From positions 1,704,736 to 1,768,735 of the forward strand of contig JH720298.1 in NCBI GenBank assembly GCA_000231825.2: a DNA stretch of 64,000 nt, given 5' to 3'. How positions within the stretch are numbered: position 1 is the first letter of the stretch; each line of letters starts with the position of its first letter. The stretch is from Tetrahymena elliotti 4EA (lineage: Eukaryota; Ciliophora; Oligohymenophorea; Hymenostomatida; Tetrahymenidae). The notes under the pieces are model-generated. The model had not been told where the DNA came from and made no database searches. It saw nothing but the letters and a program-made list of their open reading frames with translations. Both the position numbers and the translations under genes were made by a program. Below are positions 12,272 to 24,710 of this stretch, piece by piece.

Positions 12272-15200
12272 TCAAGAGTTATTTTTTTATATAAAATTAA
12301 ATGTATCTTTTTCTTTCTCTTTCTCCTATTCTTTTTACATTTCGGAAGCTTTTTAGGGAGTGAGTAAAAATTTTTATTCAATTTACTCTAAGTAAGATAC
12401 CTACTAATTTTTTATTTTTATTTACATTTTATCAAAATTAATTTTTGCTTTGAAATCATTTGCAGATTCTTAGAAATACTTTTTTGTTCTCTTAGCATGT
12501 TCACTCTTTGGAAACATTTTATCTAATTTAAGATGTTTATATGTAATGTACATTTGCTAAGAAACCTCCTCTTATAATTATTTTTATTTATCTTATTCTT
12601 ACTACTAAATCATTGGATCTAAACCTTAATTAACTTTCAAAGTTTTTTCTGCTATTATTTATGCTTTTTAAGGAGTAAAAAACCTTCCTAGTGTTTTATT
12701 TTATTTCAATTTGATTTTTTACTCACAAGAAGTAGATTAATTATTTAAATCCTTTTCTTTATTTGTATTAAATTAAAGAGTATTGATACAAGGTTTTCTG
12801 AATTAAACTATCTTTGGATCTGTATACTATAATTATTAACTAGTTTTAAGCACTCCTATTTACCTATTTACTTTATTGACAATACTTGGATATAAAATAT
12901 CAAAAATTGAGTTCTTTTATGACAAAAGCTAAACTTAATTTAATTTCTATTGATGGTTAGTTTCTATAGCATTACCATTGCCACTATTACTACTAGAATG
13001 TGGGCTAGATCTAGATCTACCTATACCATTCTATTTAAACTCAACAGAATTGTTATTGCTGTTAGTATAATCATTTTTATCATTGGCATTTGTTTAAACA
13101 AAATTACCTTTTTCTAATAAATTAGGGCTGTTAAAAACTTCATTTGAGCTATGGAAATTATTTAAATTATCATCTAAGTAAATCGTATTACTGTTATTAT
13201 GATTACTTTAGGGCGAAAAAGGTATTTGAGATCTCTCTTTCTTAGCTTAAGGAGAGGAGAAATCAAATTTTATACTGTCTTTATTTGTGGCAGATTAAGA
13301 AAAAAATTAATTGCTTCTACTATAAGGTCTTTATAAGTTTTTAGTTGAATTGGGAGTTGATAACCCATTAATAGAATTAGAATTTAAAAGATTATTATGA
13401 GCTTCTTAGTGAATTACTTTGAATGATTATTAGTTAATATTTAAATTAGAAGTTTAATTAAAGGTATGGTTATATGCACTTGAAAAAGAAGAAAGAGAAC
13501 CTCTTTTACTGCTACTACTACTACCTCTAATAACATTCTTATTAAATGTAATATCAATAGGAGTAAAACTGCTTGGATGATCTCTTTAATTATTATATGT
13601 CTTATTACTGGATTTAGTATCTCCTCCTGTTAGTTTCTAAGATATTTAATTGTTTTTGTATTCTTTAATTTCATCTTATGATATCCTTGATGTAGTATAT
13701 ATAGTTGATGCAGGAGAGATAGGATTTAATGAATCTTAGTCACTACTATCATATTAATTGTAATTACTTAAAACCCTTGTCCTAAAATTTTTTTAAGTAA
13801 CATTATGAATAGCATCTTGTTAAGAGAGGTCATTTTAAATATTTTGCTCATCTTCGTTTTTATTCTTTTTATTTTGAGATGATAACTTTTTCTGCTAATA
13901 TATTTTTTCTAAAACTGATTGCAAAGAAGTGGTTGAGACTTCAGCTTCATATTTTTTATACAAGTCATTGTGGATGACAACTTTTTGTTAGGATTAAATC
14001 ATATCTAAAATATATTTTCTTGGAATTATTTTTTGTTCTTTATGCTTTTGGCTTAAATTTTAAAAAAATAAAATTATTTTTTGTTGAAATTATGTAAAAA
14101 AAGTTACAATTATTTGTTTTTGATTTAAAGTGATTTTATGATGTCAATTTAAGGATAAAGTTTAGAAAAAGAGTTAACAACAATATCAAAAAAGACTGAG
14201 CTCTTTATTCTTACTAGCCTAACTGAAGAGCTGATTACTTTAGCTGTGTTGTTTCTCTTATCATAATCTTCCAACTGATCACCAAATAATTCAAATGAAC
14301 CTAATATTGTAGATATGCTACTTTTAGTGTTATTTTTAGCATTTATATAATTATATTATTTTTCTTCAGCTAAATATTGCAGCTATTTCAAGTGCTTTTA
14401 TATTTAGTTATCAAAATTTTTTTGATTATTTTAAATGACTAACTTTTAAGGTTTGTAAAACATATTAAGCTAAATAGCCTCCTTGACATCTGCAATGATA
14501 TCTTTTTCTTCGTCATAAAAATCATCAGTGTCTATGTTTTTCTATTAATTATATGATTTATCAAAAGACTTAATTGCTTTATCAGTTGAATGATCTCTAG
14601 ACTTTGATAGTTTGCCTATTTTTAAGTCATTTATCATATGCGTTAATTCTACTTCTCCACTTAAGATAAAATAAACATAATCAATAAGATCATTTTATTT
14701 ATAAAGGAAAGTTTTAATAGGTTTTTTAACTACTTCACTCTTAGACACTAAAATCTTTAAATAACTCTCTTAAGCACCTTTAAATAATTAGACATTTTTA
14801 AAAAACTCTAACAACATATCCTTTTATCTATTAACTTATGCCTATAAAGTAAGCTTAAAAGATTTTAAATCAAAGTAGCCAACACTTGTATTTTCTGTAA
14901 TAGAAACAATAGTCATTACTCTAGGCTCTTTGAAATAGAGTTCAATCTCACCAAACAATCTTCCTTCCTCTAATTTAATTTTTATATTAAATTTGCATGA
15001 AAAAAGTGTTATTTTACAAGTATTTTTTTGCTTTTTTTATTTTTCCATTTAAAAAGTAATTATTAACAAAATATGAAAATTCTACTTACTTATTTTCCCT
15101 GTGATCATTTGATGAGGAAATAATTCAGTTATTCTATCATATTCTTCTCTACTTATATCAAATTATTAAAGAATCTACAAAATTTAAATCTCTGATTTAC

Positions 15201-15867
15201 AATCTTTCTTTTAATGTGCTTTCTATAAGACTATTGCTTAGCCTTTAAAGATAGTATAGCATTCTTTTGAAGGTTCATCTTAAGTAAAAATACATTCATA
15301 TTTGCAATATGAGCGATAATTAATATATTTGTAAATAAGTAGATTTTGATATTCTTCTTCTAGTTGCTATTCAATTGTAGTGCATTCAGATGATTGCATT
15401 GATTAGTTTTCATGCCAGCTTTAAAATATTTCTAGTTATTTCAAACAATCTTTAACAAATTCTAGTTCTTTGAGCTTTCTTTGCTGCGGCTATTTTAGTA
15501 ATATCATTTCTAAATAAGGAATATCAGGAGAGGGAACCACATTATTTTTGCTGATTTCAATTGAGTAATCCTTAGAGAATTCATTAGTAATAGAGTTATT
15601 TATTTTATAAACTGATTCTCTTTAGCTCATATTTACTGTTCCTAATTTTTTCTGGTTAAACTTTTCTATAATCGCTTCAGCTGGCCTGTTGAAAAGCTAT
15701 TTTATAGTGTCCATTTAATTGTTCTATTGATAATTTTGTTATGAAATAGAATAAAATTAGACCAAGCTGTTTCTTTAGCTACTCACCTATGAACCAAAAG
15801 CAGAAGAAAAAACTTTCTTTTTGATAAAAATTGTCTAAGAATTACCATCTTACTGAGAATCATCCAT
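12272..15867 (-). CDS. protein with two cyclic-nucleotide-binding domains, 1118 aa
   Basis: There are four exons: 15787-15867, 15090-15723, 14108-14969 and 12272-14051. The introns (63, 120 and 56 bp) are GT..AG, and the exons sum to 3357 bases, exactly 1119 codons including TGA. Two CNB (cNMP-binding) domains are visible. The first, about residues 160-275, has a phosphate-binding cassette FGEIELYFKEPRVMTIVS with the conserved Gly-Glu and Arg. The second, about 318-500, has LFGDQLEDYDKRNTAKV, keeping the Arg but with Gly-Asp for Gly-Glu, and is split by an insertion of about 100 residues rich in Asp, Lys and Gln. Residues 500-1118 are Ser/Asn/Gln-rich and look disordered, with a basic, Glu/Lys-rich end. 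There is no kinase or channel domain, so it is neither PKG nor a CNG channel. It could be a PKA-R-like or ciliate-specific cAMP/cGMP sensor (inference). Confidence 0.88.
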
Positions 15868-16618
15868 TTATGTATTATATAAAAGAAGAAAATCTAATTC
15901 TAAATTTATAAAAGTAAATATGTTTTTTAAAAATAAAAGGTAGAGCTTTTAATGCAAACAAAGTAATAAGAATTAATTGATTCTTTTGATTCTCTAAATT
16001 AATATCAAAGTTTTAAGTTAATTCATAAAAATCACCACAAATAAAGAAAAATTTTTGTTTTATACTCGCAATAACAAATTATAGAAAAATGTAATTGAAA
16101 TTCTAATGTCGACTTAAAAGATGAAAATTGTTTCTTCCCTATTTTATTATAAAAATAATAGAGTAATTCAAAATAAATCGATTGTAAAATAATCTTCTTT
16201 CATTTTAAATAATGTTAATTCTTTAAAACTGTTTTCTAAATAGAAGAACACCCTTTAAAATTTTAGAATCCAAAATATTTATTTATTAAAATTTATTAAT
16301 TTTAGTGATAAAGATGGATAGTTTTTTATGAACAAAAAAATGCTATTTTTTTTAAAATGGTTTCTAAATAAATGTTTTCATATTTTGAATACAGCACAAA
16401 TCAACAGCTATCCCCCTTTATATATTTATTTTATATTTTAGATAAAAAAGTAAGATTAGAATATTTGTTTATTTAATCGCTATGAGTTTTGAATGAATTT
16501 ACTTTTTGATTGATGAGTTGATGCAAAAATTTGTATGATATATTTGACCCTATAATATTAAAATCTATATTTAATATAATACTGTATATATTGTTTATTT
16601 ATTTTTAAGGATTATATT
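15868..16618. other. divergent intergenic region
   Basis: This is a shared upstream region between the minus-strand CNB gene and the plus-strand methyltransferase gene. It is AT-rich with one short pyrimidine patch (ATCCCCCTTT near 16410). It is expected to hold both promoters; no specific element could be identified. Confidence 0.5.
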
Positions 16619-17443
16619 ATGGATTGTGAAGACTAACAATAATCTGCTCAGATAGGCAACTAGGAAGAGCTCAAAAAGAAATAAGAATAATTTTTATAAA
16701 ATGTAGAGAGCAAAGCAGTAAAAATTGGAGAAAATAGAGAAATTTAGTATGTTTAAAATATTTTCACTATTTTGTAACATGCAGATATGCCTTTCAAGTT
16801 GACAGAGAAAGAAGATATTATTAAAGATATTTATGAAGGTGGATTTAAAGTGTGGGAATGCACAATTGATCTTCTCAGCTATTTACATAAAAATAACTTT
16901 GATTTCTAAGGAAAAACCGTCATGGATCTTGGTTGTGGACATGGTCTTTTGGGAATATATGCTATGTAGCAAGGAGCAAAGCAAGTCTTATTTTAAGACT
17001 ATAATTATGAAGTTCTCAGCATTGCTGTGAGATTAAATTTAATATTAAACAAGGTTCCTAATGTATAAGAAAGACTCATTTATCTTTCTGGTGAATGGAA
17101 TAATTTAGAAACAAAGATTGCCTAGTAGATAAATGAAGTTGCTTTCTTGGAAAACAAGGTAGTTTAATACGAAAATCAATTCGACATATTAATGCTTTCT
17201 GAAGTTATTTATAATCAAGCAAATTACGAAAAAGTAACAAATCTTATATATAAATTAATGAAACCCAATGGTATTTGTCTTCTAGCTAACAAGCTTTACT
17301 ACTTTGGTGTTGGAGGATCAATGCCTGAATTTAAATAGTATTTGTAAACCAATCATAGTGGTAAATTGCAACTAGAATCTCTCGAAATGGTAAACAATAA
17401 AAAAGGAAATAAAAGAGAAATAGTTGTTGTCCGCAAATTATGA
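16619..17443 (+). CDS. METTL18: METTL18/HPM1-type protein-histidine N-methyltransferase, 274 aa
   Basis: The frame runs uninterrupted from ATG 16619 to TGA 17441-17443 with no intron. The signature of the METTL18/Hpm1 branch of seven-beta-strand methyltransferases is present: GGFKVWECTIDLL at about residues 75-87, the SAM-binding motif I VMDLGCGHGLLGIYA at about 100-114, and LFQDYNYEVL after it. The LSEVIYN motif near residue 190 corresponds to post-motif II. In yeast and mammals this family N-methylates a histidine of ribosomal protein uL3, so the inferred role is methylation of ciliate uL3 in the cytosol or nucleus. The N-terminal 45 residues are Gln/Glu/Lys-rich and shorter than in animal METTL18. 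The VWECT core separates it from METTL21/22-type lysine methyltransferases. Confidence 0.88.
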
Positions 17444-18850
17444 ATTAAAATAATAAACATATGAGTAGTAGAATGTATAAATATGTATCTATCATAATGT
17501 ATTTCATTAAAATCAATTTAAAGTTTGATTTAAATTTTATTTTTGTGCTTTTGTTGAGTAGGCATGAAATGCTCTAAAAAAAGGTAAAAATAAAAAACCT
17601 AAATTAATTTAGTAGAAATCAGAAGATACTTTTAAAACAAATAGGATGAATATATTTGCTTTAAATCATTGGTCGACTCACTATTTTTTATAAATTTAAT
17701 TATTCAATCAAAAAATCATAAAATAAAAAAACTTTTGCATAAAAAAGTAAACAAAAAAATAAATACATTCAAACAAACAAGGACCTTTAGCCTGGACTGC
17801 ATAATTCATTTATGCATTCCATTTTTCAAGTCCAAAAGAAATCCACTCTTGTTTAGAGATGAAACTTCTTCATAGTTTTTTCTTCAGACGGAGAGCGATA
17901 CATTTAAACACATCTACATAATTTTTATTTATTTGTCTTCAAATTAAATAAATGTTACCAATTAAATATCCTTATTTATATTTTTCGAATCTTCTTTTTT
18001 CAAAAAGTTATTTTTACAATGAGAACTTTGAGCAAAATAAAAGCTTCAAACAAATAATTTATGAATGCAAATAAGTAAAATTACCATAAAAAGTAAATGT
18101 CATTTATAAATTTGAAATTTAAAATGAATAATGAAAATGATTTATGAATTAAACAGAAATCTAGAGATATCTTCAAGTAGATATTTAAGAGGTTTAATTG
18201 AAATTTATTTATTATTAGGCTTACTAATTTTTTAGAAACTAATTGTATAATATGTAAAAAATGATATTTAATTTATTTGAATTATGCAGAATACAATAAT
18301 AAAAGATTATTAAAGTATTTATTTGGCTATTTTTAATTCAAAATATTCTAAGTTTCAAAAGTTTATTACTTTTATCAAAGGTTTCATACATTTTCATTTA
18401 TTGTTTGTATTAATATTTAAATGAAACTATAGAAATCAAAAGTTTTTATGAGAGCATTTTAATTTTTTCAAGTAAAAAATCATTTGTTGAAAATATTTAC
18501 AAATATGGATTTATAGATACATTTTTTCTTCTAAATAAAAAATGAATTATTTTAACTATTTTAGTTTTATTATTTTTTATTTTTAAAAATGAATTTTGAC
18601 ACATTTATGAATTTAATGACACAAAGAAATGACAAATTTTATCAAATAAAATTAAGTCTGAAAAAAATAATGAAAATATAATTTTATATAAATTGGATAC
18701 GTTTAATATGACTTTAAAATAATAAGATAAAATTATTATATTAATTCAATGATGGTTTTATTGGAGTTTATATTATAAGTTTTGATAGAGTTTTAGATGA
18801 GAAACAGAATTTATAAACATTAATCTTCATTCAGTTGATAAGTCAGTCAG
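17444..18850. other. convergent intergenic region with a higher-GC island
   Basis: This lies between the 3' ends of the methyltransferase gene and the first FYVE-like gene. Most is featureless AT-rich DNA. The stretch about 17780-17900 has clearly higher GC and visible pairing: GCATAA/TTATGC nested inside GGACT/AGTCC. It is reported separately as a possible structured RNA or gene remnant. A tandem GTCA repeat sits at the boundary with the next gene. Confidence 0.5.
17780..17900. other. higher-GC island with nested hairpin; possible ncRNA or gene relic
   Basis: At 17793-17830 GGACT pairs with AGTCC and encloses GCATAA-TTCAT-TTATGC; downstream, GTTT/AAAC flank AGAGATG. Base composition contrasts with the surrounding DNA. 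On the minus strand a short coding-like frame is also visible (from an ATG near 17912: MYRSPSEEKTMKKF), but it ends within about 26 codons and would need a frameshift to go on. No match to telomerase RNA, U snRNA, SRP RNA or box C/D motifs could be made by eye. The nature is undecided. Confidence 0.25.
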
Positions 18851-18857
18851 TCAGTCA
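18841..18857. repeat. GTCA tandem repeat covering the stop codon of the next gene
   Basis: Four tandem GTCA units. On the minus strand they read TGAC repeats, so the TGA stop of the FYVE-like gene (18851-18853) is followed by further TGA triplets in the repeat. This could act as a back-up stop, but chance microsatellite expansion is equally likely. Confidence 0.7.
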
Positions 18858-21800
18858 TCGTCTTGATCTTCTACTTGTTTTGTTTCAGAAACAGTTTGTT
18901 TGACAGTGTTGAAGATATTTTTGAATACCAATAATTCTTAAATTTTGGTTTGAAGCTTTTATTTGGTTTTATCTAATTCTTGGTTCAACTTTTTAATGAT
19001 GTCATCACATTTAGAGTGATCTTAGGCAATAGATGTAAGTTTTTAGATTTCTTGTTCTTATTATTAAATTTTTTGTTTGAGGTTGCTTATAAGATTTTCA
19101 TCAAACTTAGATAATTTATTTTTATAGTCTTCTAACTATTACTATAACTCTGTAATAGCTTGCTCTTTTTGGTTGAACTTTCTTTCTAATTTATCAAAAT
19201 CATCGCTTTTCTCAAGCATAGATATTTGGAGAGATGACATGATATTATTATTTTCAATGAATTTTTATTCCAATTCAGCTTGCTTTTATTTTAAAAAGTC
19301 AATTTCATTTTGCAAATTTGAAATAGTTGTATTCTTTTGCTCTAAATGGTTTTACTTTTTTTCAATTTCTTCTTACTTAACATTTAGTTCTTGTTGATGA
19401 GTCATTTTTAAAGACTCAGTTTCTGACATAATATCAGCTATTCTCTGATTAAGTTAAGAAATTTCATCTTATTTTTATTTAATATCTTATTGATGAAGTT
19501 GATTAATTTAAATTTTTTCTTCTTCAAAAGAATTTCTTAAATTCTACTTTTCTTATTCATCTTCTTTCTTTTATTAAATCAATTTCTCATTCAATTCATC
19601 AATCTTTTATTGCATCTCAAGAGCCTACATTCTTTTTTCTTCTTCAAATTTAATTTGCAACTCTTTCTTTTATTCTTGCAACTAAGTTAAAAGTTCTTAA
19701 ATTTTTTGTTCAAGTACTTAAATTTCTGCATTTTTTTCCTAAATTAAATTGTTATGCTAATCAGTTAAAATTTGCTTTTCTTTCTCTAATTACTATTTAA
19801 ATTGTTCTTTCAATAAACTTAATTATTAATTAAGATTTTCTATTTCTTGCTACAATTTTTAAATTGCTTGATTATGCTGATAAGTCATCTCGGATTTGGA
19901 TTATTCATACTCTGATTTCAGTTGAATTTTCTCTACTTCTTATTACTAATTCAATGTCATGATCTTAGTTTCATGAAGTTATTTTTCAAGAAGGATCTTT
20001 TAATTAGCATCTTCTAATTGTTAAGTTAACTCTTTTATGTTCTATTCATATTCCTTAATTTAAGTTTTAAACTCTTCAAATACCAAATTATCTCTATCAA
20101 TTATCTTTTGAATTTCTTCTTTATTTTCTTAAGAATTTTAAGTGAGTTTTCTCTACAAATTATCTATAATCTCTTACAAACCTTTCAATTTATCCTCTTC
20201 TTTTTCCACTTTTTCTTTGTTCAAACTAGAAAATTCATTTAAAATAGCCTGACTTTTTAACAATTTCTCATTATTTATTACTTGTTCTTCTTTGAGAGTT
20301 TAAATCTCACTTTTAAATGCCAAAATTTCTAATGTTTTTTATTCAATAATTGCCTTTAATTCATTTATTTCTTTTTTTTGTGCATTCTCCTCATTGCTTT
20401 ATTCTTCCAAAAATTAACTGTTTTTTGCTTCCATTTCTTATATTTCATTCATAAGCATAGCCTTATCTCTCACTGATTAAACAAGAATTTCTTCTTTTTC
20501 ATTTATAAGTTGTAATTCTACTTACTATTTTTCTTAATACAACTCCTCGTAAGCTTATTTAGCTTCATTCAACAAAGCCTTGTAATCTTCTACTATTTTT
20601 TTGTAAGGATTGGAAGATGTACTCTAAGTTAAAATGTTAATTTCATTCTGTAATTGCTCTAATTCATGCTAATGAGATGTTTTTTGTTATTGAATTGTTT
20701 GATTTTTTAATTCAATTTCATTTTACAATTTTTCATTCTCAGCAGTAAGAGTCTCTACTTCTATTTATAAATCTTTGATAAGTAACTCTGTTTATCCTTA
20801 AATAGATTGTCTAGATCTTTTAACAGTCTCCTCTGGTTCAATTTACCCTTAGAAAGTTTAATTATTAGTATCTTAATGAGTATGATTAGAATCACTATTT
20901 GAATGAGCATAGTTATCAAAATTTTAAAGAGTAGGTGTCTTAAGCCAATCTTTATTTTATTATTGTTCTTTCTATTGATCATTATCTTAGTGAAGATTAC
21001 TTTAAGGGCTAACATCCTCTTCAATTTCATCAGTTTCAATATGCATATTAGATTCATTCTACAAATTAGAATGGCCAATAAGCAAATTGAAATTAGGACT
21101 CATCATTAACTCTTCATAATTCTATTAAAATTCTTGGGCATCATATTTGTGTTCTTACAATTTCTGCTTATCGCTTAAACTTTTATGCTCATTTTACCCT
21201 TCACTTTTAAAAATTTATAATTTTATATAAAATATCTTTGACAATTCTTAAAAATTTCTTTAAATTTTATTTGGAAAGATCAAAAGCTTTATAAGTAAAA
21301 TTTTTAATTTCAAAATTTCTTTTTTAGAAAAAAAATTGAGACGATTTTATCTATTTTATGAAATCCAAAAAGTATTTTAGCATAATATTTGTTGCAAATT
21401 AATTAACAGATTTAAAATTAAATGAACTTACATTTAGTTAGAATTAAATGATAAAGTATGGGCTTCAGATTGGGGATAATTGACAACTTTTTCCTAAAGA
21501 CTTTTGATATCAATATATCTGGAGAAGTATTTGTAGACAATATCATAATTTCCTTTTGATAGTTCTTTGATATGTGGAATAGAATCTAAAGTCATAACAA
21601 TAAGTATATTTTCAATTTTTTTGAACTAAATTATCATAAAAATAAATAATAAGTATTTTTCTTCTTATTCTAAAAAATAATAAAAATAAATGGATTTTAT
21701 TTACATTTTAAGATTTAATCAAGAGATCAATAACTTCAAATGAGAATTCAAAAGTAAGAACATTGATGAAAAAAGAAGACAACATATCAATAGCAAATTT

Positions 21801-23046
21801 CTTCAAGAAATTAGTAACTTATTCAATCTGTTTCTCATTAAGTTCATGATTCATCTTAATTACACTCTAAAAGTAAGCAATCTAGGCTACTTGTTATTTC
21901 TAGTCTTTTTTAGTCTAGAAATTCATGAACTCAGTAATATAGTGAGGTAGAACATTATCATATAGATGAACAAAAATAGCAAAAGCAACTGCTTCAGATG
22001 CAAAGGAGAGCAAATACATAATGAATACATCTATTTTAATAGGAGTCTTTTCCCAATTGTAATAGAAAGCTAACTTGTTAATAATTCTACAAAGAGTAAT
22101 TTATATTTCTTCAAAACTATTTCCTTGGGTTGAGTAAAAGAGGTGAGTTAACAAGGAGTAATTAACTTTTGCTAGCATAAATCCTTTATAGTTAACATCC
22201 GTCTATTTTATTAATTATTTCTCATATATCTATTAATATTTCTTCTCTACGCTCTCTACAGTATTTCCTTCTTCAGGGTTCGTGTTATTCTCATTTTGGC
22301 TATTATTTTAACATAAAAATATTACATTAAATTTCTTATTTATATAAATATAGATATAATTTAATCTAATTAATTAAACAAATTCTTTGTTAATTCCATC
22401 TTTTTTTTATATTTTTACTAATTAATTCAAATAAATTACTTTATGATATTAAGAGCCTTCAACCATTCAATTGCTGTTGGAGAATTCTAACAAAATCCTA
22501 CGACCTAAATACATATGAAAATAATTCTATAAATATTCTTTTTGTCTACTTTTTATCAAAATCTTTAGAAAATCTTCAAAATGAAGCAAAGATAAATTTC
22601 TTCTTTTTTAACTCAAAAATCCAATAATTTACTTTGTTTTTGTAAATTTCTGCATAATTCTTAATTTCATGACTGCATGATTGACATATTTTTTTTCTAT
22701 CATTTTCAAATATCTTTTTGCTCTTTATGTAAACAATCTATTTGTTAATTCAAATTAAAAATGAATTATTATTTATCATATTATTTATTAATCATTAAAA
22801 GAATCAAATAAAAACCAATCCAAATTAAACTTAATTCATTATGAATTATGATTAAAAATATACTTTTTGTTTCTCTAAAAGACAGTCATTGCATGTGCTT
22901 CTATGACATCTGTAACACTTGGATTCTCTTAGGAATAAACCAAATTTTCTACAGCATGTTGTGCAGCTTTTAATTGATCCAAAACTATTTTCAAAAAGAT
23001 GTTAAGCTACTGTTGCTTTATCTAAGTTTAATGTCTATTTTCCCAT
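18851..23046 (-). CDS. FYVE-like zinc finger, TBC-like domain, coiled-coil protein 1 (1158 aa)
   Basis: Six exons: 22864-23046, 22633-22737, 22440-22486, 21705-22299, 21432-21625 and 18851-21203, all GT..AG; they sum to 3477 bases (1159 codons). Residues about 30-95 form a zinc finger with four Cys pairs: CTTC, CYRC, CNDC, and CQSC in exon 2, spaced as in FYVE domains but without the WxxD motif. Residues about 96-375 are a helical domain shared with the three paralogues (RIINKLAFYYNWEKT, then SEAVAFAIFVHLYDNVLP); the pattern resembles the C-terminal half of a TBC domain, with no recognisable Arg or Gln finger. Residues about 376-1130 are an Asn/Ser/Gln-rich linker followed by a continuous coiled coil. 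The tail LLVFKNIFNTVKQTVSE plus an acidic end recurs in paralogue 2. A role tethering or scaffolding endosomal membranes is inference. Confidence 0.85.
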
Positions 23047-24710
23047 TCTAATAATAATTCTTATTTAGAATACTTTAATGATCTTTAAATTTCTTTTTGT
23101 TTATTGTGCTAAAGTAAACTTGCTTGCAATAAAGTAGATGTTTGCTTGCTTGCTTGTTTGTTTTTTGTTTTTAATGTGGTTTTTTCAACTTGTTTTGTTA
23201 TTATTATTTTGTCAAAAAGTATCTTTGATCTAGTTCTAATTTAAGTCTGATTCGATTGCATTTACTTACTATCAATTTTAAAGATTAATTAAATTTTTGA
23301 TTAAAGCGACTTAAAAAATATTAATAATAAATATCTAATAATTGATCAAATAATCTTAATCATGTTTGATCAATATTTGTTTGTTTGTTTAGATAAATAT
23401 AATAAATTCACTAATGATTAATAACAAGAAAACAATTATATTCTCACTTTTTGTAATCTAAGAAAAGAAAATCTCTTCAGAGCTATCAGAATTAATTCAA
23501 TCTAACTTTGATATTTTTTTAACTATAACCTTAACTAAAACCTCTCATTAGAATTTCAAATCATTTAAATTTCTTTGTAAAAATAACCAAAAATCAATCA
23601 TTTATTTTTGTTTCAAACAAATTTACAACTTTCACCATATTTCTATGAAGGCCATTTTTTATCCACTTTTTTCTTTTTCTAATTACTCTCTTTATCAAAT
23701 TAAATTATGAATTATTATTCAATCACTCTGTAATCATATCTTTTTTAATTGATTGAATATTTTTGAACATCAAATATATTTGCAAGTGAGAAAGGCTCAA
23801 ATAAAATCATTAATAATGTTTTTTCTCAATACTAAGTAGAGATTTTGCTACTTTAGAAATATTCTTAGTCCTCAGACATAATTTTAACACAATTGATATT
23901 TAATTTTGATCTATTTAAAATTTTAATGTCTGTAATATTATAATAGATTAAGATATTATATTTTGCTCAGGTATATCTAAAGCGAAAAGTATTTTATTGT
24001 AAATTTCTTTTAAAATTTGTTTAGATCAAATTTTATTTGATGTTAAATATAAATTACAGAAATAATTAAATTAAAATTAGTAATTAATTTATCATATTTT
24101 TACTAATCTAAAACAAAATAAATACTCTCTCGTTAATTCTTAATCACTTAATTTATAATTTTTCATATAAAGAAAAAGCGTCTATTTATTTTTATTATCT
24201 CAGATTACAATTTTACAATTAGCTTTTAATAAATCCTAATTTTGACAAGATAAATAATTCATTTCAAAAAATACCTTAGATTTTCTAATTAAGCTTAACT
24301 AACCATAAATAAGCCTCAAATTAAAAAATATGAACTTAAACAAAGAAGAAAAATAGAATAATAGCAATTTTGAGATATTTTTAAATGAAAAATTACAATA
24401 TATAGTATTTGAAGATGAATAACAGGATAATAAAAAGAATGATAATTAAGAATAATAATGAGAATATAAACTAATTAAAAAATATCTATTTGGGTGATAT
24501 GTTTACATTTATAAATTATTTATTTGAATATAAAAGATACACTGATGCATAATTAAAGAAGTGATTTAGAATATTTTTCTAATAGAGGTAGGTAAATTTG
24601 AATTTACAATTATTTAATAGAAAGAATACTTACTTTTAATATCTTTTTCATTTTTAAAGTAAAGTTATAGATAATATTTATATGTTGTTGTTGTATTTTC
24701 AATGAATCAT
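23047..24710. other. intergenic with TTGC/TTTG microsatellite and a small doubtful frame
   Basis: This is the promoter side of the FYVE-like gene 1 and the 3' side of gene 2. A TTGC/TTTG repeat occupies about 23132-23165 and another GTTT/GTTTG run lies near 23378. The small frame at 24330-24461 is listed separately. Nothing else is seen. Confidence 0.55.
24330..24461 (+). CDS. small hypothetical frame, 43 aa, doubtful
   Basis: ATG 24330 to TGA 24459-24461, reading TAA/TAG as Gln, gives a Glu/Lys/Asn/Gln-rich peptide (MNLNKEEKQNNSNFEIFLNE at its start). The composition resembles real ciliate N-termini more than random AT-rich DNA, which tends to give Phe, Ile, Leu and Lys. It could be a first exon, a relic, or chance. 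No domain and no convincing downstream exon were found. Confidence 0.22.
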
